Source: an uncultured Acinetobacter sp.
GTDB taxonomy: Bacteria > Pseudomonadota > Gammaproteobacteria > Pseudomonadales > Moraxellaceae
Direction: 5' to 3'
DNA length: 64,000 bases
Assembly (NCBI RefSeq): GCF_943914805.1
Contig: NZ_CALUDM010000004.1
Coordinates: 1-64,000, forward strand
Position numbers and translations under genes: made by a program. The notes under the pieces were generated by a model. The model worked only from the letters and a program-made list of their open reading frames with translations, made no database searches and was not told where the DNA came from. Positions 9,618 through 20,314 of the stretch are shown here, one piece after another; the stretch's first letter is position 1, and every line of letters begins with the position of its first letter.

Positions 9618-11012
9618 TTGAAACATAGAGCTAAACCTCGTCCATCTCAGCTTCCGCAGTATATTTTTAAAGTTGAGCGATTGTCACACGAAGGGCGAGG
9701 GATTGCACACTATGGAACGGATACTGACCATCCAAGTGATAAAGACGGTAAGAAGGTTTTTATTCGTTATGCTTTGCCGGGTGAAACGGTTAAAGCGCAA
9801 ATTACTCGCCAAGTATCTAAGCTTGAAGAAGCGGACAGCATTGCGTTAATCAGTGATCCAAATCCAGATCGTGTAGAACCTTTTTGTCCACATTTTGGTA
9901 TATGTGGTGGCTGTAATATGCAGCATATCCATCCAGATGAGCAAATTCGATTAAAACAAGAGGTTTTAAAATCACATTTGAGTCATTTCGCAGGTTTAGA
10001 ACCGATGCAATGGCTTGAACCGATTCGCTCACAACAAACAGATTATCGTCATAAAGCTCGGATCGGTGTGCGTTATTTACCGAAGCAAAATAAACTGTTG
10101 ATGGGTTTTCGTGAAGCGCAGAGCAATCATTTAACTGAAATTCAAAGTTGTAGTATTTTGGCTGAAGCGTTGAATCAAGCTTTACCTGAGTTAAAAGTAT
10201 TACTCGAAAGTCTAAAAGGCAAACATGCCATTGGTCATATAGAATTAGCCAAAGGTGATCAGGAAATTTCGCTTTTAATTCGTCATACTGAAAAATTAAA
10301 AGCGCATGATGTCAACCTATTGCAACAATATGCGTTACAGAAACAGTGGCAGTTATATTTGCAACCATTTGGTGTAGAAAGTTTACATCGCGTGGACGAT
10401 GCTGAAGCACCGATGCATTTACATTACCGTTTAAATGATTTTGATGTTGAATTTGAGTTTAATCCCACAGATTTTACTCAAGTGAATCCAACGGTAAATC
10501 AGCAAATGGTTAAACTGGCATGTGATTTGCTTAATTTGCAACAAGGTGAAAGTGTTCTGGATCTGTTTTGTGGGTTGGGTAATTTTTCACTTCCGCTCGC
10601 CAAACGAGTGGGTGCAACAGGTAAAGTGGTTGCAGTGGAAGGGAGTGAGGAAATGGTTAAGCGCGGTACACAAAATGCACTGAACAATCGTTTAACCAAT
10701 GTTAAATTTTATTCACAAGATTTAACAAAAGACTTTTCACATTATTCTTGGGCAAATCAAGGATTTGATGCATTATTGATTGATCCTCCAAGAGCAGGTG
10801 CTGAACAAGTTATGCATTATGTGCCAAAATTTGGTGCAAAAAGAATCGTTTATGTGTCGTGTAATCCTGCGACCCTAGCTAGAGATGCTGGAATTTTGGT
10901 ACAACATGGGTATCAGTTAATAAAAGCAGGTGTAATGGATATGTTTACCCATACGGGGCATGTTGAATCCATTGCATTGTTTGAAAAGAAATTAGAGATA
11001 AACGATTTATAA
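9618..11012 (+). CDS. rlmD: 23S rRNA (uracil(1939)-C(5))-methyltransferase RlmD
   Basis: 464-residue iron-sulfur SAM methyltransferase that forms m5U1939 in 23S rRNA. An N-terminal TRAM domain is followed by the four cluster cysteines Cys90, Cys96, Cys99 ([10 protein letters not shown]) and Cys178 (QSCSIL), spaced as in E. coli RlmD. The SAM site is [16 protein letters not shown], and the catalytic cysteine is Cys415 in [13 protein letters not shown]. The start is TTG at 9618 with AGG seven bases upstream, overlapping the end of the preceding gene; no ATG gives a full TRAM domain. relA follows after 27 bases. Confidence 0.94.
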   Translation: MKHRAKPRPSQLPQYIFKVERLSHEGRGIAHYGTDTDHPSDKDGKKVFIRYALPGETVKAQITRQVSKLEEADSIALISDPNPDRVEPFCPHFGICGGCNMQHIHPDEQIRLKQEVLKSHLSHFAGLEPMQWLEPIRSQQTDYRHKARIGVRYLPKQNKLLMGFREAQSNHLTEIQSCSILAEALNQALPELKVLLESLKGKHAIGHIELAKGDQEISLLIRHTEKLKAHDVNLLQQYALQKQWQLYLQPFGVESLHRVDDAEAPMHLHYRLNDFDVEFEFNPTDFTQVNPTVNQQMVKLACDLLNLQQGESVLDLFCGLGNFSLPLAKRVGATGKVVAVEGSEEMVKRGTQNALNNRLTNVKFYSQDLTKDFSHYSWANQGFDALLIDPPRAGAEQVMHYVPKFGAKRIVYVSCNPATLARDAGILVQHGYQLIKAGVMDMFTHTGHVESIALFEKKLEINDL

Positions 11013-11039
11013 TGAAGTATAGAGTTAGAGGAGAAGGGT

Positions 11040-13346
11040 ATGGTCACAGTTCGTGAACAGCTTCCAGATCAACTCAGTGAGTTATCAGACGAAGCGACTG
11101 TAGAGCATGCCGATGAAGCGCAACAGGCTCTGGCGACATGGCTAGACCGTGTGCGTGGAATTTTAGACGGTGCTGAATTAATACAGTTAGAAGAAGTCGC
11201 TCAATTAGTATTACAAAAAGAATTAGCGACAACAGTCAATCACCGAACCAATACCTTCGCAACAGGTATTGGGATGGCAGATATTTTGGCGCATTTACAT
11301 GTCGATGAAGATACGCTGGCTGCAGCAGTGCTTTATCGTAGTGTGCGTGAGGGTTTAACCACTTTAGATGAAATTCAAAAACAGTTCGGTGAGCAAGTCT
11401 ACAACCTCGTCAAAGGTACTTTGGCGATGGGTAAACTTTCTGAATTGATTGAAAAAAATAAACGCTTAGAAGATCATTTTAATAATAATCAACGTGAACA
11501 TTTGACAGGGATCTATAAGATGCTGATTTCTGTCACGGAAGATGTTCGTGTTGTATTGATCAAATTGGCGGAACGTACTTTTGCACTACGTGAATTGGCA
11601 CATTCTTCAAAAGAGCGTCAGGAACGTGTTGCACGAGAGATTTTGACCATCTATTCTCCGTTGGCGCATCGTCTAGGGATTGCTCAATTAAAATGGGAGC
11701 TAGAGGATCTGGCTTTCCGTTATTTGGCACCTGAACGCTATAAAGAGATTGCTTCTCTACTCAATGAGAAACGCTTAGAACGTGAGCAGTATATTCAGTT
11801 TGTTGTAGATCGCTTAAAACATGAACTGGCTGAGCATGAGATCGACGCTGAAATTTCAGGTCGGGTAAAACATATTTATTCGATCTATCGTAAGATGAAG
11901 AGTAAGAGTCTAAGTTTTGATCAGCTTTATGATATTCGTGCATTACGAGTATTGGTAAAATCTGTATCTGAGTGTTATCACGCTTTAGGTATCGTACATC
12001 AGATTTGGCGACATATTCCGCATCAGTTTGATGACTATATTACCAATCCAAAAGCCAATGGTTATCGATCTTTACATACGGCTGTGATTGCAGAAAACAA
12101 ATCTTTGGAAATCCAAATTCGTACCAAAGAGATGCACAATGAGGCTGAGTTGGGTGTGTGTTCACACTTCAATTATAAAGAAGGGTCTAAGACCACAGAT
12201 TACTCATTTAACCATCGTTTGCATTCATTGCGTGCTGTACTTGAACATTATCAAGAACGTACTGAAACCAGTGCGCATGCCAATGATGATGAGCCTGAAA
12301 ATTTTGAGCAGATTCAAGATTTTGAAGGCTTTGAAAAAATTTATGTGTTTAGTCGTGATGGTGATATTAAAGAATTACCACGTGGCTCGACAGTGCTTGA
12401 TTTTGCTTATCACGTACACACCGAAGTTGGAAACAAGTGCTATGCAGCACGTGTGAATCAACGCTATGTGCCATTAACCTACACTTTGAAAACAGGTGAA
12501 CAGGTTGAGATTTTAACCAAAAAAGATCGTGAACCTAACCGTGATTGGTTGGTGAATTCTTTAGGTTATATCAAAACAGCACGTGCTCGCGATAAGTTAC
12601 GTCATTGGTTTAGACAGCAAGATCGGAGTAAGAACTTAGAGGTTGGGCGTGAAATTCTCAATAAAGAACTTTTACGTTTAGCGATTCATCCAAAAAGTAT
12701 TGATTTAAGTGATTATTGCAATCATTTCAATGTTAAAACCGGTGATGATATTCTTGTTTCATTGGTAAGTGGTGACATTAGTCTTCATGCCTTGATCAAT
12801 CAAGTCAATCGCCATATGCATTTGGATCAAGATGAGCCAGAGCTGGTTTTAAAACCTACATTGAATCCACGTGCGAGTCATACATTATCTGCACATGGTA
12901 TTTTGATTGATGGTTTGGATAATGTTGAATTGCATATTGCGCAATGTTGTCAGCCTGTTCATGGTGAATCAATTGCGGGTTATATCACTTTAAATCGTGG
13001 TGTGAGTATTCATAAAGTTGCGTGTCCAGATTATCTTCGGATGATTAAGTTGGAACCTGATCGTGCTGTAGAAGCGGATTGGGAGATGCAACCTACTCGT
13101 GGTCAGAGCGTACAAATTGTTGTTGAAGCTTATGATCGCCGTGGTTTATTGAAAGACTTAACCCAAGTGATTTTCTCTGATCAAATTAATATTCGCCAAG
13201 TGAATACAATTTCTGAGGCAGATGGTATTGCTAATATGAAATTGTTGATTGAAGTCAAAGGTTTGGCGCAACTTTCTCGACTCTTGGCAAGGTTAGAACA
13301 GCAGCCGGGTATTATTAGTGCCCGACGTTTGGTTCAAGGGAACTAA
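11040..13346 (+). CDS. relA: GTP pyrophosphokinase RelA
   Basis: Ribosome-associated (p)ppGpp synthetase of 768 residues. Order: a pseudo-hydrolase region (the active HD motif is replaced around AAAVLYRSVREG), the synthetase domain with DIRALRVLV and NPKANGYRSLHTAVI, TGS near residues 435-495 (RGSTVLDFAYHVHTEVG), a zinc-finger-like segment with CCQPVHGE, and a C-terminal ACT domain. Lack of the HD motif marks it as RelA rather than bifunctional SpoT. A strong GAGGAGAAG ribosome-binding site precedes ATG 11040. It makes the alarmone during amino-acid starvation. An intrinsic terminator follows at 13355. Confidence 0.95.
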   Translation: MVTVREQLPDQLSELSDEATVEHADEAQQALATWLDRVRGILDGAELIQLEEVAQLVLQKELATTVNHRTNTFATGIGMADILAHLHVDEDTLAAAVLYRSVREGLTTLDEIQKQFGEQVYNLVKGTLAMGKLSELIEKNKRLEDHFNNNQREHLTGIYKMLISVTEDVRVVLIKLAERTFALRELAHSSKERQERVAREILTIYSPLAHRLGIAQLKWELEDLAFRYLAPERYKEIASLLNEKRLEREQYIQFVVDRLKHELAEHEIDAEISGRVKHIYSIYRKMKSKSLSFDQLYDIRALRVLVKSVSECYHALGIVHQIWRHIPHQFDDYITNPKANGYRSLHTAVIAENKSLEIQIRTKEMHNEAELGVCSHFNYKEGSKTTDYSFNHRLHSLRAVLEHYQERTETSAHANDDEPENFEQIQDFEGFEKIYVFSRDGDIKELPRGSTVLDFAYHVHTEVGNKCYAARVNQRYVPLTYTLKTGEQVEILTKKDREPNRDWLVNSLGYIKTARARDKLRHWFRQQDRSKNLEVGREILNKELLRLAIHPKSIDLSDYCNHFNVKTGDDILVSLVSGDISLHALINQVNRHMHLDQDEPELVLKPTLNPRASHTLSAHGILIDGLDNVELHIAQCCQPVHGESIAGYITLNRGVSIHKVACPDYLRMIKLEPDRAVEADWEMQPTRGQSVQIVVEAYDRRGLLKDLTQVIFSDQINIRQVNTISEADGIANMKLLIEVKGLAQLSRLLARLEQQPGIISARRLVQGN

Positions 13347-13354
13347 ATGTTAAA

Positions 13355-13385
13355 TAAAAAACCTGCTCAATGCAGGTTTTTTATT
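13355..13385 (+). terminator. relA terminator
   Basis: Hairpin with arms AAAACCTGC and GCAGGTTTT around TCAAT, followed by a T-rich tail, directly after the relA stop codon. Confidence 0.85.
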
Positions 13386-13480
13386 GTCTTAATTAATTTG
13401 AATTAATTCATGAAAATACGCAGGCTTGATGTGTATTCATTATTGAAATTCAAGATGCTAATCTAAGAGATCTCAAAAGC

Positions 13481-14257
13481 TTATTTTCTTTTGGTGAGTA
13501 CTATGTTGCCCAAACGATTGAGAAATTGAGGGCTAATATTTGAAAGCTGAAACATGATTTTGCTTTTTAATCCCACAGGTGTATGTGTGGCTGTAAGAAT
13601 CGTACCTTTGGCTTTAGCTAAGGCAAAAATTTGCTCGGCAACATCCTGAGTACTTAAATGTACTCCAATATTTTTAATACTGCCTGCGTCCATATCTTTG
13701 ACCATTGCAGTTTGCACAAATAGCGGCATGACATCCAGTACACGAATTCCGTATTTTTGCCATTCAATATCTAAACCTTCTGTAATTCCTCGTACTGCAA
13801 ATTTACTGGCTGAATAGGACACCAAGTCTGCTTGTCCATAAATCGCAGATGCAGATGATAAATTAATTACTCGTGCAAATTTTGCTTTTTTCAGGTAAAG
13901 AAGTGCAGCATGGCAACCATTCAAAACGCCATTGACATTAATGTTGATGGTACGGTGATGAGCAGTAATATCTGTTTTTTCAAAATCACCTGAATAGAGA
14001 ATGCCTGCATTATTAACCAGAATATTAAGTTCACCAGCCCATGTGACAAAGTCTTTTAAAGCATCTTGCCATTGATCGTATTGACTGACATCTAATTGCC
14101 CAGCTTTGGCATTAGAACCCAATTGGTCAGCTAAGAGTTGAGCTTGATCTACATTGATATCATAAATACCAACTTTATAACCTTGTTGGTAGAATAGACG
14201 AGCAATTGCGGCACCTATCCCTTGTGCAGCACCACTGATGAAGATACTTTGACTCAT
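13481..14257 (-). CDS. Short-chain dehydrogenase/reductase
   Basis: Classical SDR of 258 residues. The cofactor motif is ISGAAQGIGAAIA near residue 8, the NNAG segment is at about 87, the catalytic serine lies in NLSSASAIYG, and the catalytic YSASK follows. The C-terminus (LSNISPQFLNRLGNIVLTKRK) is basic and hydrophobic and could touch the membrane. Substrate unknown. The aspartate in YDIN after the second strand suggests NAD(H) preference. It is transcribed divergently from mazG; no link to neighbouring pathways is evident. Confidence 0.85.
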   Translation of the reverse strand: MSQSIFISGAAQGIGAAIARLFYQQGYKVGIYDINVDQAQLLADQLGSNAKAGQLDVSQYDQWQDALKDFVTWAGELNILVNNAGILYSGDFEKTDITAHHRTININVNGVLNGCHAALLYLKKAKFARVINLSSASAIYGQADLVSYSASKFAVRGITEGLDIEWQKYGIRVLDVMPLFVQTAMVKDMDAGSIKNIGVHLSTQDVAEQIFALAKAKGTILTATHTPVGLKSKIMFQLSNISPQFLNRLGNIVLTKRK

Positions 14258-14361
14258 TTAATTTCCCTTGTTTTTGTTATTGCATGCAGCGAGTTGAACA
14301 TAAAATATTCGTGAGAACAAGGGCTGATAAGTCATTTGTTATTGATATTAAAGGACATAAA

Positions 14362-15126
14362 ATGGAACAGTTATTGGCGATTATGAAACAACTCCGTGAA
14401 GAGTGTCCTTGGGATCGTGAACAAACACCTGAAAGTTTAACGCAATATGCGATTGAAGAAGCGTATGAGGTAGAAGAAGCAGTTCGTTCAGGTGATTTGG
14501 ATGAAGTGAAAAATGAATTGGGTGATTTGTTGTTGCAAGTAGTATTTCAATCACAAATGTACAGTGAACAAGGTGCGTTTGATTTTTCAGATGTTGTTGA
14601 TGCCATTTGTCAGAAATTAATTCGTCGTCATCCTCATGTCTTTCAAAAAGATCAATTTGAAAATTTAAGCTCTGAGCAAGTCTCTTTATTATGGAAAGAG
14701 ATTAAACAACAAGAAAAACAGGGAAAACCTCAATCTCGTTTAGATGAGGTAAAGCATGGGCCTGCATTAAACCAAGCGGAAGACATTCAAAAAAATGCAG
14801 CGAAGGTTGGTTTTGATTTTCCTGATGTTACACAAGCCTATGAAAAAGTGAAGGAAGAGCTAGCTGAGTTCGAAGAAGCGATGCAATTGGAAAAATCCGA
14901 TGAAATAATTGAGGAATTTGGTGATTGTTTATTTTCATTAATCAATGTTGGGCGTAAACTAGGCATCTCAAGTGAAATGGCGCTTCTTGGCACAGTTCAT
15001 AAATTTAAATCACGCTTTGCTTATATTGAAGATCAAATTAATTTAAAAAATAAAAGATTAGAAGATGTTAGTTTGCAAGAAATGGATCAACTTTGGGATC
15101 AAGCAAAGCAAAAATTAAAACACTAG
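14362..15126 (+). CDS. mazG: Nucleoside triphosphate pyrophosphohydrolase MazG
   Basis: 254-residue house-cleaning enzyme that converts NTPs to NMPs and pyrophosphate. It has two MazG domains: the first with LREECPWDREQTPESL and EEAYEVEEAV plus ELGDLLLQVVF, the second around EELAEFEEAM and EEFGDCLFSLINVGRKLG, giving the acidic magnesium-binding EExxE/ExxD pattern twice. The frame runs upstream to 14284, but ATG 14362 has an AAAGGA ribosome-binding site and gives the normal family length. The ComEA-like gene starts 7 bases after its stop. Confidence 0.92.
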   Translation: MEQLLAIMKQLREECPWDREQTPESLTQYAIEEAYEVEEAVRSGDLDEVKNELGDLLLQVVFQSQMYSEQGAFDFSDVVDAICQKLIRRHPHVFQKDQFENLSSEQVSLLWKEIKQQEKQGKPQSRLDEVKHGPALNQAEDIQKNAAKVGFDFPDVTQAYEKVKEELAEFEEAMQLEKSDEIIEEFGDCLFSLINVGRKLGISSEMALLGTVHKFKSRFAYIEDQINLKNKRLEDVSLQEMDQLWDQAKQKLKH

Positions 15127-15133
15127 GTTATTC

Positions 15134-15628
15134 ATGTCTTTTTCAGAATTAAAAATTATTCAAACAGTTGTTAGGTTAGTAAAACTACATAATACTTCTT
15201 TTTATTGGATGTTTTTGCTTTCATTGTTGAGTTTGTTATTTACAGTACAAGCTCAGCAATTTGATCAGAATTATTTAAAATGGAAAGCAAGTCAACAAGA
15301 TCAAGACGCTCGATTGAATAAACAATCGAGCAAACAAAATGAAAATTACTATTTGTCACGTCCTTCAGTTACGAGCTCCAATAAAAACCAAGTAAATAAA
15401 ACCCAAGCAAATAAATTAGTGGGTGCTGCTACCACAAACAAGGTGAGTATTAACGCTGCAAGTATTGAACAGTTACAACAGCTTAATGGTGCAGGGCCTA
15501 AGAAAGCCCAAGCGATCATTGATTATAGAAATCAAAATGGTCAATTTAAAACCATTGATGAGCTACAGAAGGTGAAAGGAATTGGTATTAAATTTATCGA
15601 AAAGAATCGTTCAATGTTGAGTTTGTAG
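15134..15628 (+). CDS. ComEA-like helix-hairpin-helix DNA-binding protein
   Basis: 164-residue protein with an N-terminal hydrophobic helix (about residues 21-38, signal or anchor), a low-complexity Gln/Asn/Ser linker, and a C-terminal ComEA-type double helix-hairpin-helix: VSINAASIEQLQQLNGAG, then GPKKAQAIIDYR and VKGIGIKFIEKN. ComEA proteins bind incoming DNA in the periplasm during natural transformation, common in Acinetobacter. The gene sits behind mazG rather than with other competence genes, so the link to DNA uptake rests on the domain alone. Confidence 0.83.
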   Translation: MSFSELKIIQTVVRLVKLHNTSFYWMFLLSLLSLLFTVQAQQFDQNYLKWKASQQDQDARLNKQSSKQNENYYLSRPSVTSSNKNQVNKTQANKLVGAATTNKVSINAASIEQLQQLNGAGPKKAQAIIDYRNQNGQFKTIDELQKVKGIGIKFIEKNRSMLSL

Positions 15629-15778
15629 CTTTTGAATCAGGCCTGATTCAACAGAAAATTGCGATAAGCAGCTAAATTTCAAAATAAGATCACGAGAATC
15701 AAATTGCCCTTTAGCTGTGTAAGCGATATCATTAGCACAATTATGATTTTTACGTCCTGACGTAGGAGACAGTGTCTT

Positions 15779-17251
15779 TTGCAAACTTTGCGTGCGTCAA
15801 AGAGTGGATTATCCACCGCCCAATTACCTTCTTCCATTTTAGATGTTATTGATTCACTCACTAAAGCTGGCTATCAAGCATATATAGTCGGTGGTGGTGT
15901 GCGTGATTTAATGCTTGGTCTCAATCCTAAAGACTTCGATGCTGTCACCGATGCAACGCCTTCTCAAATCAAGGAAGTGTTTGGTCGCCGTTGTCGGATT
16001 ATTGGACGACGCTTTGAATTGGCTCATGTGTATTCAGGCCGAGAGTTAATTGAGGTTGCAACGTTCCGAGCGCCACCAAAGAAAGCGATTACCTCTGCTC
16101 AGGGGATGATTTTACGTGACAATAATTGGGGAACGATAGAAGAAGACTTCTCTCGTCGAGATTTCTCCATTAATGCAATGTATTACCAGCCACGTAAAGG
16201 CGAAGTTTTAGATTTTTGCAATGCCATTGATGATATAAAAAATAAGACATTACGTTTGTTGGGTGATCCGACTTTACGTTTTGAAGAAGATCCAGTACGA
16301 ATGTTGCGTACTTTGCGTTTTGCAGCGAAATTAAATTTTAGTATCGATCCTAAAATTTTAGAAATTTTTACTGAAGATATGACGCAATTATTAAGAGATG
16401 TTTCTCCACATCGTCTTTATGATGAATCGCAAAAATTGTTTACTATGGGACATTTGCACCGTGTGATGCCAATGTTGATTGAATTTGGTGTTTGGAAGCA
16501 ATTATTTGCAGACATTGATACTGAAATCACGCCTTTCATTGAACGTGCTGCGAAAAATACTGATCAACGGATTCAAATAGGCAAAACCATTAACCCTGCA
16601 TTTTTCTATGCGGTGTTGTTATGGAATAATTTCTTGGCTCGTTGTGATGTTTATCATGCAAAGGGTGTTGTAGCCGCTGAAGCACGAGCTCAAGCAGGCT
16701 TGGACGTTTTAAAACGCCAAGCGACACGAACCATTATTCCACGTTTTGCTGAAACCTTTATTCGTGAAGTTTGGGAAATGCAAAGTCGTTTGCTGAATCC
16801 AAAACCACAGCAAATTGAGGCACTTTCAGGACATGCGCGTTTCCGTGCAGGTTTTGACTTTTTATTGCTCAGAGAAAAATCAGGTGATACGTCTACCAAT
16901 GGCATGGGCGCTTGGTGGGAAGCCTACCAAGACATGTCGTCGGATGAAAAAGAGCGTGCTATTAGTGTTTATAATCGTCAACGTGCCAAAGGTCGTCGTA
17001 AAGTTGCAGAGCCTGCTGTAGAAGAGAAGGCAAGTTCAGCGCAGATTGAACCATTGGTGAAAGAACAAGAAACACGTAGTCGTCGTACTCGTAATAAACC
17101 AACTGCTCATAACTCATCGAGTGATTCTCGTAGTAGAAATGATTTTAAATCCGCTGCAAATTCGGGTGAAATCAATGCGGATCATCCAATTACTAAACGT
17201 AGACGTGTACAACGTGATCTTAGTAAAGTGATTTTTGGACCAACGCAATGA
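15779..17251 (+). CDS. pcnB: Poly(A) polymerase I
   Basis: 490-residue nucleotidyltransferase that adds 3' poly(A) tails and promotes RNA decay. The nucleotidyltransferase core reads GGGVRDLMLGLNPKDFD with the two catalytic aspartates in DFDAVTDA, followed by RRFELAHVYSGRELIEVATF and the RNA-binding segment RRDFSINAMYY and FEEDPVRMLRTLRFAAKL. A long basic, disordered C-terminus follows (about residues 400-490), typical of PAP I and unlike CCA-adding enzymes. Start is TTG at 15779, ten bases after AGGAG. Its stop overlaps the folK start (ATGA). Confidence 0.92.
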   Translation: MQTLRASKSGLSTAQLPSSILDVIDSLTKAGYQAYIVGGGVRDLMLGLNPKDFDAVTDATPSQIKEVFGRRCRIIGRRFELAHVYSGRELIEVATFRAPPKKAITSAQGMILRDNNWGTIEEDFSRRDFSINAMYYQPRKGEVLDFCNAIDDIKNKTLRLLGDPTLRFEEDPVRMLRTLRFAAKLNFSIDPKILEIFTEDMTQLLRDVSPHRLYDESQKLFTMGHLHRVMPMLIEFGVWKQLFADIDTEITPFIERAAKNTDQRIQIGKTINPAFFYAVLLWNNFLARCDVYHAKGVVAAEARAQAGLDVLKRQATRTIIPRFAETFIREVWEMQSRLLNPKPQQIEALSGHARFRAGFDFLLLREKSGDTSTNGMGAWWEAYQDMSSDEKERAISVYNRQRAKGRRKVAEPAVEEKASSAQIEPLVKEQETRSRRTRNKPTAHNSSSDSRSRNDFKSAANSGEINADHPITKRRRVQRDLSKVIFGPTQ

Positions 17252-17733
17252 TGACGAAAACCTATATTGGTTTAGGCAGTAATTTAGGTGATTCTGAACA
17301 AATTTTACGTGAAGCTGTAGCAAAACTCCGAACTTTAGGGACTGTTGCTGTTTCAAAATTGTATCAGAGTCCACCAATGGGACCACAAGATCAGCCGCAT
17401 TATTATAATGCTGTTGCACAATTAAACACTCATTTAGAGCCATTAGCATTGTTAGATGAGTTGCAACGTATTGAAAATGAAGCAGGTCGTGTGCGCTTAC
17501 GTCGTTGGGGTGAAAGAACTTTAGATTTAGATCTTTTGCTTTATGCTGAAAAAAACATTATAAATGAGCGACTCACAGTACCACATATAGGTATTTTAGA
17601 GCGTGATTTTGTGGTGATCCCTTTATTAGATCTCGATCCTACACTTCAAGTGAAAGGGCAGTCATTGCAAAGTTTAGATCTCGTGCAACATTCAACACTC
17701 AGCGCTCTTGTAGATCAGACTTGGGCCAATTGA
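17248..17733 (+). CDS. folK: 6-hydroxymethyl-7,8-dihydropterin pyrophosphokinase
   Basis: 161-residue HPPK of folate synthesis, transferring pyrophosphate from ATP to hydroxymethyl-dihydropterin. Diagnostic blocks are YIGLGSNLGDSE at the N-terminus, YQSPPMGPQDQPHYYNAVA, and RRWGERTLDLDLLLY with the metal-binding aspartates. Two ATGs stand in tandem at 17248 and 17251; the first overlaps the pcnB stop by four bases, indicating translational coupling. panB follows after 44 bases. Confidence 0.95.
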   Translation: MMTKTYIGLGSNLGDSEQILREAVAKLRTLGTVAVSKLYQSPPMGPQDQPHYYNAVAQLNTHLEPLALLDELQRIENEAGRVRLRRWGERTLDLDLLLYAEKNIINERLTVPHIGILERDFVVIPLLDLDPTLQVKGQSLQSLDLVQHSTLSALVDQTWAN

Positions 17734-17777
17734 TTTTTTGAATATGCAAGAACTCTTATCGATAGAGGAATATCGTC

Positions 17778-18587
17778 ATGATTAGTCTAAGTGACTTAAG
17801 ACAGTTTAAAGCTCAGAACCGTAAATTTTCATGCCTGACTTGTTATGATGCAAGTATGGCAAAAGGTATGGAAGTTGCTGAAATTGATACTATTTTAATT
17901 GGCGATTCTTTGGGGATGACCATTCAAGGGCATGACTCTACATTGCCTGTGACTGTAGCTGATATGGCATATCATACCGCTGCGGTGCGTCGTGCAAATC
18001 AGCATTCATTTATCTTTTGCGATTTACCTTTTATGAGTTATGCAACGCTCAATGATGCGTTGTCGAATTCTAAAATTGTGATGCAAGCTGGCGCTCAAAT
18101 GATTAAAATTGAGGGCGGTGCTTGGTTAGCTGAAACTGTTCAAGTGCTGACACGAAATGGTATTCCTGTATGTGTACACTTGGGGTTAACACCACAGTCA
18201 GTTCACGTTTTTGGTGGTTATAAACTGCAAGCCAAAACACGTGAGGCGGCAGATCAACTGATTGCTGACTGTAAAGCTGTTGTCGAAGCTGGTGCAGCAG
18301 TGCTCTTGTTAGAGTGTGTACCTGCACAATTAGGTAAAGAGATTACTGAATTGTTCCCACATGTACCTGTGATTGGTATTGGTGCAGGTGTAGAAACTGA
18401 TGGTCAAGTTCTAGTTGTACAAGATATGCTTGGATTGACCTTTGGTAAAGTGGCACGTTTTGTCCGTAATTTTATGAAAGAACAAGCAGGTGAAACTGCT
18501 ATTGTTGACGCATTTAAGGCATATCATGTTGCTGTGCAAGATCAATCATTCCCTGCACAAGAACATACTTTCCAAGTCGAGCTGTAA
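17778..18587 (+). CDS. panB: 3-methyl-2-oxobutanoate hydroxymethyltransferase
   Basis: 269-residue TIM-barrel enzyme of pantothenate synthesis; it moves a hydroxymethyl group from methylene-THF to 2-ketoisovalerate, making ketopantoate. Landmarks: [12 protein letters not shown] near residue 21, [19 protein letters not shown] with the metal aspartate, [23 protein letters not shown], and [14 protein letters not shown]. panC follows after only two bases, so PanB and PanC are almost surely made from one message, behind the folate gene that makes the cofactor precursor. Confidence 0.96.
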   Translation: MISLSDLRQFKAQNRKFSCLTCYDASMAKGMEVAEIDTILIGDSLGMTIQGHDSTLPVTVADMAYHTAAVRRANQHSFIFCDLPFMSYATLNDALSNSKIVMQAGAQMIKIEGGAWLAETVQVLTRNGIPVCVHLGLTPQSVHVFGGYKLQAKTREAADQLIADCKAVVEAGAAVLLLECVPAQLGKEITELFPHVPVIGIGAGVETDGQVLVVQDMLGLTFGKVARFVRNFMKEQAGETAIVDAFKAYHVAVQDQSFPAQEHTFQVEL

Positions 18588-18589
18588 AC

Positions 18590-19435
18590 ATGAAAACAGA
18601 AACTACCATTCAAGGATTAACAGCATCGCTTAGTCCTGCTCGATCATCACGTAAAAGTATTGGATTTATTCCGACGATGGGTAATCTTCATCAAGGACAT
18701 TTAAATCTGGTTCGTGAGGCACGTAAGCTATGTGATGTTGTGGTGGTCAGTATTTTCGTGAATCCAATTCAATTTGGACCGAATGAAGACTTTGATAATT
18801 ATCCACGTACTTTGGAACAGGATAGTCATCTTTTGGCTGAAGTCGGTTGTGATATTGTTTTTGCACCATCTGTTGAGCAGATGTATGGTAAACACACACG
18901 TTTAACCAATATTACTGTTAGTGATATCACCAATGATCTATGTGGTTTACAGCGTCCTGGACACTTTGATGGTGTAGCCGTGGTTGTGACAAAGCTATTT
19001 AATATCGTTCAACCTAATTTTGCCTTCTTTGGTCAAAAAGATTATCAACAATTGGCTGTGATTAAACAGTTGGTTCGTGATTTGAATATGCCAATCGAAG
19101 TGATAGGTGTTCCGATTGCACGTGCAGAAGATGGTTTGGCTTTAAGCTCTCGTAATGGTTATTTATCAGAGCAAGAGCGTCAAACGGCACCTGTGATTTA
19201 TCAGTCTTTAAAAACTGCAGAACATGATTTATTGGCAGGTCAGACTTTATCAAATGTGCTTAGTCAAATTCGGACAAGTTTGACTGAGGCTGGTTTGGTT
19301 GTAGATTATGTAGAAGCTCGTAGTCCAATGTTACAAAAGGTTGATCAGTTTGACCAAGATGTTGTATTGTTTGTTGCAGCAAAATTAGGCAAAACACGCT
19401 TAATTGATAATTTGCAGATTAAACTTCCTGCTTAA
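18590..19435 (+). CDS. panC: Pantothenate synthetase
   Basis: 281-residue pantoate-beta-alanine ligase, the last step of pantothenate synthesis, via a pantoyl-adenylate. Nucleotidyltransferase signatures: [14 protein letters not shown] near residue 27 (HxGH type), [32 protein letters not shown], and the KMSKS-like loop [10 protein letters not shown]. Length is typical. panD, which would supply beta-alanine, is not in this window. Confidence 0.96.
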   Translation: MKTETTIQGLTASLSPARSSRKSIGFIPTMGNLHQGHLNLVREARKLCDVVVVSIFVNPIQFGPNEDFDNYPRTLEQDSHLLAEVGCDIVFAPSVEQMYGKHTRLTNITVSDITNDLCGLQRPGHFDGVAVVVTKLFNIVQPNFAFFGQKDYQQLAVIKQLVRDLNMPIEVIGVPIARAEDGLALSSRNGYLSEQERQTAPVIYQSLKTAEHDLLAGQTLSNVLSQIRTSLTEAGLVVDYVEARSPMLQKVDQFDQDVVLFVAAKLGKTRLIDNLQIKLPA

Positions 19436-19462
19436 ACCTTTGCTTTTTAGGATCGCCATGCC

Positions 19463-20314
19463 ATGAAGCGCATACTTATCGTGACAGGACAATCTGGTTC
19501 AGGTAAATCGTCTGCTTTGCAGGTGCTTGAAGATCTGGGTTATTACTGTATAGATAATCTGCCTTTGGCATTGCTTCCTGAAATCGTTGAAAAATTAGAT
19601 AAAGAAAATAATTTAGAGTTACTTGCACTGGGGATTGATGTTCGCAGTGCAAAAGAAGATTTACATGGTTTTGATGATGTTTTTCAACAGTTACAAAAAC
19701 ATGGTAGCGTAGACGTTATTTATTTGACGACTCGAGATCAGGAACTGATTTCTCGTTTTAGTGCTTCAAGACGTCCGCATCCATTATCTAGTCGTTTTCA
19801 AAGTTTGAATGAGTGCATACAAGAAGAAAAAAATTTATTGCTCCCCATTCAACTAAGAGCAACGGCGCATATTGATACTACAGATAAAAGTGTACATGAT
19901 TTAAAGGATACCTTATTGTCCAAATTGGGACAGTCCGATAAACTCATTTTAATTTTACAGTCTTTTGGTTATAAACATGGTATTCCATTAGACGCAGATT
20001 TCGTTTTTGATGTTAGACATTTGCCTAATCCACATTGGGATTTAGAGTTGCGTAAGTTTTCAGGTTTGGATGAACCTGTACGTCAATTCTTAGAAGCCAG
20101 TGAGCAAGCAAATGAGATGTATCAAGACATCTATCAGTTTTTAAATAAGTGGTTGCCTGCTTTTGCAGAAGGTCATCGTCATTATATTACGGTGTCTATC
20201 GGCTGTACGGGTGGTCAACATCGTTCGGTTTATATTGTGGATAGGTTGAAGAAGGCTTTAGAGTCTCAATGGCCTACTCAAGTATTACATAGAGAAATGA
20301 AGCACTGGTCATGA
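19463..20314 (+). CDS. rapZ: RNase adapter protein RapZ
   Basis: 283-residue P-loop protein (YhbJ). Walker A is GQSGSGKS at residues 8-15; further blocks are [35 protein letters not shown], and the C-terminal domain with [10 protein letters not shown] and [14 protein letters not shown]. In enterobacteria it presents the small RNA GlmZ to RNase E and so tunes glucosamine-6-phosphate synthase; whether Acinetobacter has that circuit is not shown here. It overlaps the downstream npr gene by four bases (ATGA), the usual gammaproteobacterial order, although rpoN, hpf and ptsN are absent from this place. Confidence 0.94.
   Translation: MKRILIVTGQSGSGKSSALQVLEDLGYYCIDNLPLALLPEIVEKLDKENNLELLALGIDVRSAKEDLHGFDDVFQQLQKHGSVDVIYLTTRDQELISRFSASRRPHPLSSRFQSLNECIQEEKNLLLPIQLRATAHIDTTDKSVHDLKDTLLSKLGQSDKLILILQSFGYKHGIPLDADFVFDVRHLPNPHWDLELRKFSGLDEPVRQFLEASEQANEMYQDIYQFLNKWLPAFAEGHRHYITVSIGCTGGQHRSVYIVDRLKKALESQWPTQVLHREMKHWS

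Noticed and set aside
12088..12456. 122-codon plus-strand frame within relA
   Set aside because: Lies wholly inside the relA synthetase-TGS region in another frame, with no independent signals.
15679..15861. Reverse-strand frame across the pcnB start
   Set aside because: Shadow of the pcnB 5' end; no ribosome-binding site or family match.
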